Assembly: GCA_012064415.1 (NCBI GenBank)
Contig: SSNU01000035.1
Location: 123,779 to 187,778 of the forward strand
Reading direction: 5' to 3'
DNA: 64,000 nt
DNA from: Gyrodactylus bullatarudis
Lineage: Eukaryota > Platyhelminthes > Monogenea > Gyrodactylidea > Gyrodactylidae
The notes under the pieces are model-generated. The model ran no database searches and was not told the origin of the DNA. It saw only the letters and a list, made by a program, of their open reading frames with translations. Positions within the stretch are counted from its first letter, which is position 1. The number at the start of each line of letters is the position of its first letter. Of this stretch, positions 11,401 to 26,400 are shown piece after piece. The position numbers and the translations under genes are program-made.

Positions 11401-14400
11401 TAAACCGATGTCTTTTCTCCCTTCTTCTTCTTCTTTTGCGAATGCCTCATCATCCTCATCAACATAATTAAAAAAATAAATAATCTTTCCCTTCATAATT
11501 GGATTTCTCTTGAAAGCAATGCTATTACAATAACTAGTATACAATAAGTTCAAACATCATCAATGTATTTGCATACTAAAGTGGTTATGAAGATATTTTA
11601 AAATTACACAAAATACTTGAATTATTTAAAAGCCATTTAGGTCCGAATCTAAACCTAGTTGACAAGAAAATGAGAATTTCTGTGAATTCCTCTAAGTCAT
11701 TTCGAGTTCTTCGTCTTATGTGGCAATTTGAGGCATATAAAAATGAACTGAACTTTTGTTGATAGATGTAATGAAATTGTTGAGGATTGTATTATTCAAA
11801 GCTTGTAATGTAAACATTTATTTTTAGATTTAGAACCGGTGAAATAAAAGCTTTATAACTACATATTCACTAGTCTTCCAATCCTCTTAATGAATTCCTC
11901 ATTAAATAGCTCAATAAATTTATTTTTAGATTTCAACAGGAGAGGTTTTGGCCAGAGAATCCCTGAGCAATGTCAAGAATCCAAAGATTACACATGACCT
12001 CAAATCAAATTCTGCCAGCGATCTAATTGACGATTACAAATGCACTGCAAAGAGTCGAATTTCCGATGAGTACAAGAAGTTTTATGAGAAAGATTACCTT
12101 GATGGCCTCATGTTAAAGTTGGATCAACTCCAGGCAGAAACTATCATTCACGTTGTTGAGCACTGTGAGAAAAATTTCTGAATTCTCTCATAACTTTTTT
12201 TCATGCTTTTAAATGACATTCATCTCTAGAATACATCTTCTTAGCCCTTCATGTTCTATGTTTCCTCTGCAATACTTTCTCGATCAATAGTTTTAAAATA
12301 CTTGAAATACTTTGTTTTTAACTTTTGAGCTACTTTTTAAGCTACAAGGATATATACCACGCATTCACTGACGCTAACCTCGATTACTAAAAGCATTATT
12401 TTTTTAAAGCATAGTCAAATATTTAGAACGTTTATTTTTGAAAACTTATTTTGCTTTTATAATAGAACTTATTTTTAGAATTCTCGCCTATTGGTCCTAT
12501 ATTTTCATAATCTCATTCCTATTAGTTTTCTATTTAGATTTTATCTTTCTGTCAGTTCACTATCAGAATCAAACTGTAATTATTTCTTTATCCAATTTGG
12601 TTGATGCAAAAATAAAGATTAAGGCATAAACTTTACTGATGATTGAAAAGTTTTAAAAAATTTCTTGTTGAACAATCAGTCAGTATCCTTATTCATCAAA
12701 TGGATTTTGATAAAATTCGAACGAAAATTTATAAAATATGAAATTACGACATTTTTCTTGTTTTTTTTTCAGCAAAGCCGCTTATCTCGATTGACCAAAA
12801 GAAAGTCTATACCACATACAATGCAAATGTCATACTTAACGTGAGTATTTTCAAGTTTACCTCCACTACTAAAGGTTTTTATTCCAATGGCTGAAGTTCA
12901 TTTTGTAAATATGAACTTTTGCCTCTGATCTTCTTTAACCCTTCAATTTGTAAACTTTTGTGTTTCTCCAAAATCTAAACAAAACGCTCTTCGATTCCCA
13001 TGAAAAAGTACTCGGGAATTTTGTATTTTTCTATTCTCTTGGCTTAAAGTTTATTTCTTTTGTAGTTTTTTTGTTTCAATCACTTCTTTTTTAATAAGCT
13101 TTTCCTTCGAATGATTCTCAAAACAACAGAATGGAAATTTGATCAAATTTCTTCTTGATAAGACAACAAAAGTTTTAAACAGACGAGATTATCTTGGATA
13201 AATTTGTATCCAAGTATGTTTGAGGATAAATTTTTCTGATAGAATTTCATTCGACCTCTAATCCTTTAAAAGGACCTCAACTTGTTATCACTATGTCCCG
13301 ATTTACTATGAAAAGTTTTCTAGTTCTTCGTCACTTGAACGAATTTCAGAGTTTTCTATCTTTTTCTTGGAGTTATTAACCCCAAACATTCAATATCTAT
13401 GTTATTTTGTAGTCAGATTGAATGAAATTCATAAGATTGACATTAAATGAGTGTTCGTAACAATTAACTCCTAAATAGATACTCTCATTGGCGAACTACT
13501 CTTCATTATATGGAAATTTCAATTCTGTATGAGAATTAAACTTAAAACTTTCTTCGTTTAGCTATGGCATCAAAAAAGGGTTATATCTGAGATCAAAATT
13601 AGCCTTAGACGTTGAAAAAAATTTCATATTTCTGAGAGAAATCTTAAACCAATGGTAGACCAGAAAACTATTAAATTTTTCAAGTATAAAATTCAAGTCG
13701 TGAAGAGTTCCTATGATATAAAAGGTTTATTACTTGTTACTATTTGGTTGTTGCTCCAACCTTCAGAACATCTCGAATTAAGTCTTAAATGGAATAAATT
13801 CCCATCTAGAACCAGTTTTACTTTTTAGAGGATAATTTGGATCCAAGATTTTCTCTTACACACAAAGCAATACTGTCACTTTTATGCAAATGCAACTGTA
13901 TATTTTTTAATTCAATTCATCTTGCCAACATACTCATTTTTGTTGAGTACTACTTGTAACTGAGTCTTACAGACTCTAGTACTAGGAATGTTTGCCAAAT
14001 TCATCTTTTTTCTCCCCCATTTTCTGACAGATAAACTCAAAATATCTTACTACTATTTATGTAAAACAATTTTTCTACATTTAAAATGATTAAAAAATTC
14101 CCCTTTTCTGAAGTAGATAGATAAACTTTGATGACCTGAAAGAGAGAGAAAGGCAAACATTGCCAATTTCAGTTTAATGGGAAAAGTTTTTTATAAGCTA
14201 AACATTTAAATCTCCCTTTCGTATTGACTTGGTTTATTTGAGATTTGTATTGGCTATTGTTTTTACGTGTAATTTAATATTCAAATCTGTGAATTAATAT
14301 TTCCACAGAATCAGGGAAGAATTTATTGTTCTCAAAAAGTTTTATAGAAAAGCAAAAGATCTAGCGTGAATTTGACACTGAATGAAAATCGAGTTTCTTC

Positions 14401-17400
14401 TTAACAATGCTAGCAAAGTTGGGTAATTTGTCTAAAAACACTGTAATTTCTACATTGTGATTATTCTAGTGTGAAGGTAGTGTCAAAACTATGGGAGTAA
14501 TGAGTAATATGAGATGTACGGGGGTTCTGGGCCCACAACGTTCAAGAACCGGGTTCGTATCCTGGCTATGGTGTACTGTCGAGTCCTAATAAGCACGAAA
14601 CGCCTCTAAATCTTCCAACGTTGACTATGATTTGACTAATTTTATGGTATTGGATATAGTATCGACCAGTGCCACACTTTGCTAGTAGGTTAAATGGCCG
14701 AAACACTGGAATTTCTACATTGTGATTATTCAGATTTGTTTAGGTCGAATTTAAGGTCTTTTTATGCTTTAAAATGTTTGTTGTAGCTTACATTACAATT
14801 CTAAATAGACAGAAGTAATCTGCAAAAGATCATCTACAACTCATTGCTACCTCAACTGGTTTAGAAGCCATTATTATCTCTCAAATTTTGGCTTATTCGT
14901 TGTTCTAGGGTCATTGTAATTCGAAAAAATCGTGAAAAATGTTAGTAAGAGTAGATTTTTCCTATACGATTATACGAAAGATTTCTTTCGAATTAAAAGT
15001 ACTTAATGGAGCGGCCGTCGTGATCTGATTCTTTCTATGACTAATACTTACTGTACTTATTTGACAGCATGCTATATATTTGTCGAGACTACAACGTCAT
15101 CTTTTACTCCCTTATTGAATACTAATATGATTCTCGATCATTCTCAAGAGTACTACTTACAAAGAGTTTACAATAATTTATGAGCCAATCTCTTTTCTTT
15201 GTTTGAGGAAATGATAATCAGAATGAAAGTACGTACATTCGTATATTGACATCAGGATAGAATGAGTTTCTATTATTTGGGAATAATAATATTCCCTCTT
15301 CCATAGTAAGTAAGGATCTCATTATTCTTAAATAAATATATATATATTTAAAGAATATACAATGCAAATTCGTCCATAGATCATTTCTTCTGAGGTCAAT
15401 TGAAACTTTATGTTTTTTTTCTTTCCTTATTTCTGGTTTCTATTACTCAAATAGATTCTGACCATACCCAATCTTTGTGTGTATTTATCTAGAGTAACTC
15501 TATCTATGTATTTCTAAAGAGGGTATATCTTCCTTTATTTAGGAGACGAAAAGATAATAATTGATGTAGAATCTTTACAGATATGGCATTCTTGGGGAAA
15601 AACCTTACAACAACATTGAATTTTTTCAACTAAATTTTCCCGCCTAAATCTTATTTCGAAGATAAAATATGTTTCCGAGTTTGTTCTGATATAAGAAATC
15701 TCGATTGAAAAGTTGAGAAGAGTTTTAGTTTACATTCATGGTTATTTTCAAAATCCAAGTTTTGATTTCACTTTTTGACCAGAAAATTTTAATTAAAAAG
15801 CTTAAATATCACTTCTACTATTTTGTGTTGTTGGTTAAATATCTAAAGTTTATAAAAAATTAAATTCAAAGTGTTTTTGCACCTCTAGCATGGTTCAACC
15901 TATGATAAAAGTACACTTTCTAGTTTTATATTTTTCATACAGTTGGCAATAAAAACGTCTCTCTAAAGGTTACAACCTTATAGCTGTTATTTTTTTGAAA
16001 AATATTCCTTAATGAAAATCGCTTTAAAAACTTTTTTTTCTCGCAATCATTAAGTTTCATAAAACCTGCATGCTGATTAGAAGTTTGCGTTTCACATTTG
16101 AGATTTAATAACTAAGACCTGAACAAAACATTTTTTACCTTTGTTAACACATTCTTGGTTCACTATAATGAAAATAAATTCTCACCATTATTTCTGGTTT
16201 CCTTTAGAGATCTTTTGTTGAAAGCAATTTTACAATCTCACTGACCAAATTCCCTTTCAATTAGTTTTGACAGCCTTTGGCCTTCCATTGATCAATCTTC
16301 CCTCCTCCCCCCTCTTAGCAATAATGATAATTTTACTGCTAGCAGATAAAAGTATATATCTTGGTATGGAAATCTTTCATTCTATATTTTTCCAAAGCAA
16401 TTTCATCTACACTACCACTACAATGATGGAAATTGTTATCAGCGAAGGAAATTGAGCTGTCTCAAAGTACTTTTAACTAGTAAATAATTTCAGTCCAGTT
16501 TTTTTTAACACAAACTTTACCCCAGAATTTGTGTGTGCTTGTTTTAATGGGGAGATAATTTAATTTGAGTATATGGGAGTTATCATTTGATACTACTTCA
16601 AAGAATAAATCTCTTGATATCACTTCTATCTTGGGTAACTTCAGATGTAAATTGATTTTCCAAGACTCAGGAGATGGCTGGCTTAAGATCTATTCTGATT
16701 ATACAGACATCAGGTTGAAAAAATGCATTTTTTTGCTATTTTTGATCTCAACTGTCAGTATTTAAAAGTTGAAAAAAGATGCTATTCAAAAAACAGCTTA
16801 TCGGATTATTTCTTCGTGACTGAGTTTTTTGTCAAAGTAGTAAATTCTCACCTTCATGTTCACCTATACAACTTTATTTCTTTCTTTCTGTGTTCTACTC
16901 TGATGTCAAATGATTTGAAAATATATCTCTTTGATCTTTATCAAGTCAGACATGTACTTCCCATTTTCTATCAAAACCTCCAGCTGTCTTTTATTGTGAT
17001 GCGAAATTAAAAAAAAAATAGAGTGAACATCTTCTTTGAAGTCAAAGTATGTGAGAAAAAAGTAGGGAATTTGTTATAAAAGCCTCCCTCATCTTCCCTA
17101 AATGGTTTCTTTCTTCAAGTGCTTGTCTGTATTTTTTTATCCTCTGAAATTGCTACTATTATTACAGTAGGGTACTTTTGAGAGTGTGTAAACCTTGCTT
17201 CTTTGTTTATCAACCCCTTGGTAGAAATAGTTCCTTTTTAATCAGAGTTTAAAGTCCAATTAAATTAGCAAAACCTCCTTGATTGACTGCTTGTGATGAA
17301 GGGAGACAATTAAAAATTTCCTACTTTTTTCTCTTGCAGTAAAAATGTATTAAAATTGATTCGGTGTTGGTTTTAAAAAGTATCTAGGCTAGTTAGTCTA

Positions 17401-20400
17401 AATGAGACAAGCTCTCTTCTCCCCCGTTCCCTGATTGGCATGAATAATGTTTGTATTTCTCATTAGGAAAAGATCTTTAATTCTGGGCATTTTTCTAGAA
17501 ATAATAATAACAATACAAACAAGAGAATATGCACATTAAAATAGAGTAAAGGATGATTCAACTTGAAACAATTCTATTTAGCAGTTTAAAAAAAACAATG
17601 ACGAATCTTTCGTTTTCTTTGGAAGAAAGGTTGGCGTAAAATCATTTTTATTTATCGATCGATTCACTGTATTTATTTATTTCTAATGCTATGAAACTAA
17701 CAGTAATCTTGTAATGTTCACACATTTCTCTTTCACTCTATCATGTTAGAAAGAGAGAGAATAAAAATCATAATTGGGTCTCATTCTCAAAGAAAGAAGA
17801 AAAATGTCTTGTACAAAAACTATAGAGAATGTAATTATCAGTATTATTACACATATGAATGAATATATTTCATATTGAAAGCAATAGTTTTTTTGATTTC
17901 TATTTAAATAGCTGTTAATGGCATTGTGTAGTTTGGTCTTGTATTCTTTCTCCTCCTTAACATTCAGAAATCCTACAAGAAAATCCTTTCAAGTCGTAAA
18001 GTAACCCATTTCATCATTTGGGTTTTTTTTCTCTATAAGGGAAATTAATTTTGGATAAAAAATAACCAGGAGTAATATTTTGATAAATAAATATTTACAG
18101 AACATATCCCAGGTCAGCATGACTACATCTAATAAAGTAGAAGGAAAAGAAAAGAAATTACATGGTGTTCAATTTATTAAGAAAAAGTTTTTTTTGTATT
18201 TTCTTTACGTTAAATATTCATATAGTACACTTTTCAATTTTATTTTTCTGATGAGATCTAACCTCAATTGTTTATTTAGTTTTGGATATTTTTAGTAAAA
18301 TCATTTTCAATCACGACTAGAGCCTCAAAAGTTATACGAGTCAAGTGAATATTTAATTATAAAGCTAATAGTTCACCAAGACTATTACACTGGCTTGATA
18401 TCCTCTGATTGGTTCGATCATTAGAGAATATAGAGGGAAGAGGGCGGAGTTGACTGCTGGTATCCATGATCTTTGTTCCCTTCTCACGTATTTGTCCGTA
18501 AGATTTTTAAATTTTCAAAATTATTGCTTTCTATTCGAATTAAAGATGCTTGAATTGATTGAAAATCTGATCTGTTTAAAGGTTGTTTGATCTTTCAGTT
18601 ATAAAGTATAAATAAAAGAGTCGATTGAATGATCACAATGTAGAAATTTAGGGGGTCTTTAACCCCCCCCTCATTTGTGTTAAAACTCCCATAAGGAAAA
18701 ATTAAAATGTCGTTCTAGGTTTCGATCAAAATAAAGAAGGGAAAGAAACAATCCAAATATTTCTGGCATGATATGTTTCGTCTTTTTTGAGATTCCGCTA
18801 TAAACACCCTAGCCGTGAATCGAACCATGTTGGTGAGCATTGAGTATTCCTACCATATTTGTCAACAGATTCATATATTAGATACTCCCTTTGCACCCTT
18901 TTGGGTCATATATTTTTGTTTTTACAAGTATTTTTGGAACTTAATTTAGATTCCATCACAACGCCACCATGCATTGCATTAACTGTACCTTAAGTTTTAG
19001 CTCTTGACTCAAAAAACTAGCTTATTTGAATGAAAAAAGTAAACTTGATAGAAGTAACAGTATCTTTTAGATTCTGCAAATTTTTGATGACGAAATAATC
19101 TCAATTGACGAAAGGAAATATTGTTATTATTTTTGTATACACTATAATTTTGTAAGCAAAAGTAGCTGCCACATTTCTCCCTTATATAAGCTGTATTATT
19201 TCCATTTAAATTATAGATTAGTTCAACACAGGAGTAGAACAGTTGAGTGGATTTGAATCATATAATTCTTCGAGATGAATGTTCCCCATGAATCTTTAAT
19301 CAGATCTTCCTCATCTAAATTGCGATGTTTCGTAAACTTTATTTCTTAATATTTTCTCCCCTAACCAAAGTTCACTGTTTTTTTTCTGCTACCCCTTTGT
19401 TAAAAGCTACATTATTTATGAATATTTGTTTGTTTATTTTTACGGAATAAATTCACAAACTAAAAAGTACCCATCATATTACGCATAAATGACACAAGGC
19501 AAAGAAATAATAAGGCCTACTCTTTGTTCGAAACACTTTTGAATCATATGGATTTCTTATACTTATTTGAATTCTCGAACGAGATCCGAAAGCTGTTAAT
19601 TATTAGGAGTAGATTTTGGATTTTCTTTTTAAGAAATTTTGAGGCTCCAAGCCTTACAAAGTGGACAAGAAATATAGTCGATTTTGAATTTGTTTGAGTT
19701 TTTACTCGATCATGTTCCTTTAATAATGACATAATAGACCTAAAGTTGCAATTTTTTCATTCAACAGCAAAAATTGATGATATTTTTTTGGATTTTTTAA
19801 TTTTATCTTTCACCTCTTTTATGTCTCAATATCAGTAAGACCGTATGTTCTATGTATACATGATACGGTTCATTAGAATCGTCTCTTCAAGCTTTATCAA
19901 AAAATCAATCCATCTCTATTAATTACTTTTGTGAGGAACCAGTAGAGAAGATCCCAAAATTATTTCATATCGCCATATCCTACTAAAGCCAAGGTTTTTA
20001 CAATTTCAATTTGGAGCCATTTTTTGAACTTTGCGCCATCAGACAAGAATTTGAGGCATAAAAAACATTTTGAACAAAAACTATCTTTTTTTCCGCATAA
20101 TTGTGAAACTTAAAATGATTTCTTCGTGTTTACCCTACATTCTTAGGTCAGTTATGATTTTAAGGCTATAAGATAAAACAAAAATTGTAAAGTTAAAGAA
20201 GGCATATCATCGAGAAACGTCAAGACTTTGTGGGGAAATTTCTTTGAAGAATAATTTCATATTCCCAAATAAAAATTTTGAAATTTCATACTTTTTTCCA
20301 ACGTTTCCTCCTGTTATTTTTTATCTTTAGTTTCATCCCAAAAAAATAAAACATACATCTTACCAGTTCACAACTTCAAATCATCATTGGTAAAGGCTTT

Positions 20401-23400
20401 CTCTCTGTTTTTGAGTCATCCCAGAGTTGTTGACTTGTTTTGCCAATTTCCTGTTTTGAAAAAGTTTTGTATGCAGTTTTTAAATCATTATATGTTCACA
20501 ATTAAAACCATATAGAATCCAATACTACTTGCTTACAATTTCAGTTTTTCCAATTTTTTCCCATTTCTTGAATACCTATCTGCTAGGATTAACTGATATC
20601 TATGTTCGATCCTGGAAGAAGCTTTTGACCATAGTGCATAATACCTCTGATGATTTAATTTTCTAATGAATGATATAAAGCTAATTAATATGAAAATAAT
20701 TCTCAAAACTAGATAATATGAGCCACTGTAGTTCAAAGTTCAAAAAATGGGAATTTGGCGCCAACACGGAAACAGGTCATTGATGTTTTTATCAAATCGA
20801 ATTATCTAATTTTTTGATTTGTAAAAATTCTCAACTGTATACCCCATAACTTGAGCTTTATATCGAATTTATAATACATAGAAACCCATATCCATTTAGT
20901 TGGTTGATATGGTGGAACAGTTTTTTGATAAATAATAATTATATTTATTACCATAGTATTATTATAAACCACCTCTGTGTATATTTTTGATATGCCTGTG
21001 AGAAAAATATATATCTGATGATGATGAGGTTTTTGCTTATGAACTCTATATGGATAGGATAATAGTTTTTCAGCTGCGTAATTCTACGACTACCCTCGTT
21101 GGTTGGCTCCCACAAACAAGTCAGGCATCTTTGCTGTCATTCTTTCAAATCAATAAATTCACTCTGATCAGACTTGCATTTAGGGATATTGAAAAAACAA
21201 CTAATTTACTAGTGTTTTCTATATACATAGGATTAGATTGGTCGTGAAACGCTTTTAATATAATCAATAAAACAAATACCTTTCTCTCCTTCTAAAAATG
21301 TTGTATTTAAAATTCGCACACATCAATATACCTCTCTGACAGTAGTAGTAGTAATTCTTATTAATTCATTCATCATTTTCTTTTCAATGAAACGAGTTTA
21401 TGATTCATACAAACATGAGTGAATGATAGTCTCATTCCCACAACGAATATGCAGCTCTCTCTATGTATGTTTAAGAATACGTGTGGTGAGAAAATTTAGT
21501 GTGTTGGATTAAACTTTTAAATTAAAATAAAGTCTATTTCCCCCCTTGGTTACTATTACTATAGAAGGTATCCAAATTCATACAGATTTGTCTCTCTCCC
21601 TTGAGGTGTTGGGATGCATTCCTTTTTCACTGTAGAATACATCTTTGTTATCCAAGAGTTGAAGCAAGTTTTCATCTGGTACATAAATAACCCATGCCTC
21701 AGTTTTCCCTCTATCCAATTTCTAAGGAAATGCATTTTATTATTAGAGTTTATCAAAATCCCTGTCAACCTGTAAGAAAATTTTTAATTTATTCCATCTC
21801 TTATGGGGTAAGACAAAAGTTTTAACTTTTCGAAGTGCTTTTGCTTTCATTTAATAGAAAAAGTATTTCCATGTGTTTTAATTTTACTTGCATATGCATA
21901 ATTTGCGCCATAATTTTTTCAATGAATTTTACTACGAGAAATGATTTTAAAAATTTATGCAGATCATAAATTTTTTTAAATTTGAAATAAATAGAAAAAG
22001 TTTTTGATTTTAACGTGAGGTTCTTTACAAACTCATTGAATGAACAAGATGTATTCAGGTTTCTAGTGATTACGTAGTAAGTTTTCATTTGAAAATTAGG
22101 CGGCAAAAATAACCCCTTATGAATGGAAAAGGGCTTTTTAATATCAAACCATCAAGCTGAATTGGAAAAAATACGTTTTAAATTAAAATAAAAAAAAGAG
22201 ATTAAATTCATGTGAGATAAATGGGAAAATTTGAGATGGATATTTGGATTATAATCCCCAAAGTTTCCATGCTGAACATTTCAAGGCTAGAGAGATTGGA
22301 TTCATCCTAAATTTGCATGATAGATTAACATTTCTTTTTTTCTTTCTTTGTTTCTTCCCCATTCTGTGTGTTATTAACGATAATAAATGGTTTGATTCTC
22401 TATTCCTGCTACACTTCTTCAACTCTTTGAACTTTATGACAGGAAATTGCAAAATTGCCTGAGTCATTGTAATCCTTCTCAGGAATGAGTTCATTATGTT
22501 AAATTGTACCCTTCCTGTTTGCAAAAGTTTTTCCCCTTTGTTGATTGACTAGATGAGTCTTTTATTTTCCAGTTTGGGGTTTTAACACTTTTTACACCCT
22601 CGATAGCAAGCTTAGATTCAAAGAAAAGAATCATAAAGGAATGTTAATCGAAAGGGTTAGTATCAATTAGGATCACCTTTTGCATTTAAACATTTTATTG
22701 GCATAGATTCAGCTTTACTAGACAAGTTTCTTTTTACAATATTCTCTTGATAATTTCGTCAAAATCATATTTTTTATGACACCTAACATACTGAATTGTG
22801 GACTTGGATAAAATTTCGTAAAACTGATGAAGCCGCCTGTAGTTTTGTTTAAATAAGCTATATTTAGAAATGTCTGACTGAGTCAATTTTTTAAATGCTT
22901 CTGGTATTAAATTAAAAATGATTGACGTTCTCATTTAAAATAAACATTTTTGATTCTGTAAAATAAATTTCAAATTATTTTAATTTACAGGTATTTTTAA
23001 AGAAATGCGAAATTTTGAAAATCTGAGCTACAGTAACTACCGGAAAAACTTCTATGACTCAAGTATCGTTTTTCATGGTGCTATTTTATTGAGTAAATTA
23101 ATGTTTGATATTTTTCTATTATTATTGAGCTAAAAAGTAGTTAAATACCTAGAAAATCAGTTATTCCAAGTAATCAATTACAGGAGTTACTGTCTTGAGA
23201 CCTTATCATTGCTTTATCTCTTAAAGAATGGTTGAAATTTAATCACTTATCAGGCCGTTTCATTGGTTTTACGGAATTCCATCGAAGTTTACTGAATTGT
23301 ATCTTATTCCATTCAGAGAGCCCCTTTTAAATACCTAGTCATAATCCCTACTCACTACAATATCAACGAGAATGTAATAATAAAATAATAAACCATCTTT

Positions 23401-26400
23401 TTATCCATCTAACTAACTAAACTCTCTCGGTAGTATTTATTTAACTACTGTAGAAGCAAAATTATGAGGATGAGTATAATACTCATTGAGTAGCCCATAT
23501 ATCCACTTTGAGTGACGTTGGTTGTATTGATAATGAGTAATTTGTTATTATTTTCTAGGCTAACAAACAGTGAGCTAGAGAAGGGGCCGGCGTATTTTTT
23601 TGAATTTTTTTTCTGGGTTATTTGGATTATTTCCTTCCACTTTTTTTTCAATCATAAAGTTTCAGGTGTCTGCAAAAAAATACTTTTTATGCACCTCGTT
23701 CACATGAAATTTTATTCTTTATTGTCTTACCATTAGAAAATATATAAAACTTAGACGTGTTCTTTTCCTCTGATCAAATGGGAAACAAGTCTCTAAGCAC
23801 TTTTTAGATCATTTTCTAGTCAATGCACTTTTTCATTTACTCGTCAAGTCTGTATTTTCAAAAAATACTGACTTTTTGATAAATGATAGCTTTTTACTTG
23901 AAAAAAAGCAAAATTTCTTGTTGATGATTCCTAATAGGTCTCCTTGCTGTTGTGTAATTTCTTATGTAAATGCTGAATTAGGACTGAAAATCAAATTTTT
24001 CCCTCTCTAATTTTTATAGAGTTTTCTGGTATGTACTTCAGCCAAAATATTAAATTTGAATATTTAACTATGATCAAAGATAAAGACCATCATGGGTCAT
24101 ATCCGATCTAAAATAGACTACTCTATTACTCTATTATATCCTGAATGATTCCAGAATGATTATTGATTAAAATTTTCGAGATTTACATGATAGATTTTTA
24201 TTCAACTGATTCAATTGGCCTATGTGCAATAATTTAAAAACACTCAATGATTCTTTTTGAAAAATACAGATTACCATTATCATTATTTTTATTTTTCAAT
24301 GTACTAATTACTTTATTCTTTCTAACAAAAAAAACTATGAATATAATTAGGTTTTTTTTTTCACCAAAATAATATCAGCCTTGAACGAAATTCAAATTTT
24401 GATAATTTAAAATTCCTCGAAATTGATCGACGGGTCGAAAATGTTTATAGCCGATTTCCTTGTCTTGTACTCTTTCACTTAGACGCCAATTTGAAGTAAA
24501 AGAAAAAAATCCTAAAAACTTGATGGTAAAACAAAAATTTTCCAAACTTTATTTTCAGCTTTATCTTATCAAAAATATTATTTTGCACTGAATTCGAATA
24601 TTTTTCTTCTCCATAAAAAGAGACTTTTTCTCATGTAGGATGTAAACAAAATCTTGACAAATTCTTCACTAGGGTCGAGTTTTTTATTGACATTCTTGAT
24701 TTATAACTCTATAAACATCCTCATATACTTAATCTGACAATGGAAATGAATCTAGGTTAGGCTATCTCTCTTGAGAAAGTGAAGCATTTAACAAAGTTAT
24801 GGCCATGGCTATTGAAAATAAAACAAATTCATTTTTATTTTTCAGATGGATACTAGAATCTCTCTTGAAAAGTGTGTTTGTACTCTCTCCAGTTTACTTT
24901 TAAACACTAAAATAGATACAGAGAAAAATCATTTACTGTTTTTTTCTTTATTTGATTATTCTATTCTTCTTCTATAGTAATTCTCAAATGATATGGTCAT
25001 CTTCTTTCACAAATTCTCAAGGGGTCTGAATTTGTGATACAAGAGGAACACTTGTTCTCTCCATCTTCTTCAGTTTAAAAAGCATGACTCACTCGATACG
25101 GATTCCTTTTAGGTCCTTTTTATTCTTATTCTACGTACGGAACAAAAATGATAGACAATAAAACACTTTACTTTAAAGTAAGAGTTGGTCTTGTAACTAT
25201 CGTTTGGATAAAGAAAAACATTACACGCTAACGACTTGGTAAACAGAAGCCGAGTATGCTTACATACTGGATTATATTACATGATGACGATGAAAAAAAA
25301 CATCCTTCCTCTTCATTCTAGGCCCTATTGACAAATTATCAATGTATGTCTTACAATTCAATTTTCATTAATGATTTTCTTAAATTCCACCACACACTTC
25401 TTCATAGTAAAAGTCTTGAATTTCATTGACAGTGTGAATCACCCATTTTCATTGAAGATTACAAGTGTGAAATCATACATTAAATAGAGTACCAATATAC
25501 ATATTTGAAAAAAATGATAGCTTCATATTCTGGTGTGAATGATTTTTCGGGTTAGATGAGATTAATCACATGTAAAATATTACAAGTGTAACTGTGATGA
25601 GTCTTGTTGTACATGTTTGTTTTTTTCTTTCTCAAAAAAGAAATAACTTTATCCATTGTTTGCTATTGTTTGTCATGTTTAGAAAGAGAAGATAAATAAT
25701 AACTTTTTACTGTTTCATTTCACTTAACAGTTGGTTGGATTTCTATACACAACCTCCACTAGTAGGAAGGCATGTAGTGATCTGGAGTAATAAATTATCA
25801 AAAATTATTTATTGCATTTTAAACGATCATTATCATGCCTAGTGATTCATCAACATGAACATGCATTTTTAACAGTTAATTATGTAGATTTTTAAATTTT
25901 CAATGATTCTTTTGCATTCATTTACTGTATAAAATTATTCTTATTATTCGATCATACTTTGGTTTCAAATTTTGTTTCAGAATTCGCTGATAGTAGTTCA
26001 GAAGATATTGTCCCAAATTATTTCCCTTTCTAGACCTTGAAAATGGCCAACTTTTTAATTTCAAGATTTGACTTTTCAATAAATTATTGTAGCTTGAAAA
26101 TTCATAGTTCATTCGAAAGAATTTTTTTTTGAAATTGAAACATTTATATTGATTTGTACAAATAAGGGAACAGGGAAAGAGAGTTCAATGTGACCGGTGT
26201 GGGGGGGTTTGAACCTAGGAACGAGAGTAAGAGGGTCCGAATGAGAGGTGAGAGAGATACCACTGCGCCACACCGATTCTTTCTTAGTTCTTTTTTCAGA
26301 AAAGTGGTCAATAAACTAGTTTCAGTTTCTTAAAAACAGAATTATTGCCTGAGAAAGTTACTTGTCCCATATATGACCCACTGGGGCTAGAAAGGTTAAT

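Larger units (their letters stand above)
6682..11929 (+). other. Intron 2 of the Ig-superfamily gene (5.2 kb)
   Basis: AT-rich. It holds copies of two dispersed repeats (near 9035-9065 and 9165-9215, and near 10900-10937) and an 8-bp perfect stem with a 2-nt loop at about 9274-9291 (CCCTACTT/AAGTAGGG). Otherwise no exon, RNA gene or complete element is visible. Confidence 0.5.

Noticed and set aside
26194..26275. Possible tRNA gene with perfect acceptor-like stem
   Set aside because: The anticodon arm does not fold, a tail with an A-run follows, and a second copy lies nearby, so it is a SINE.
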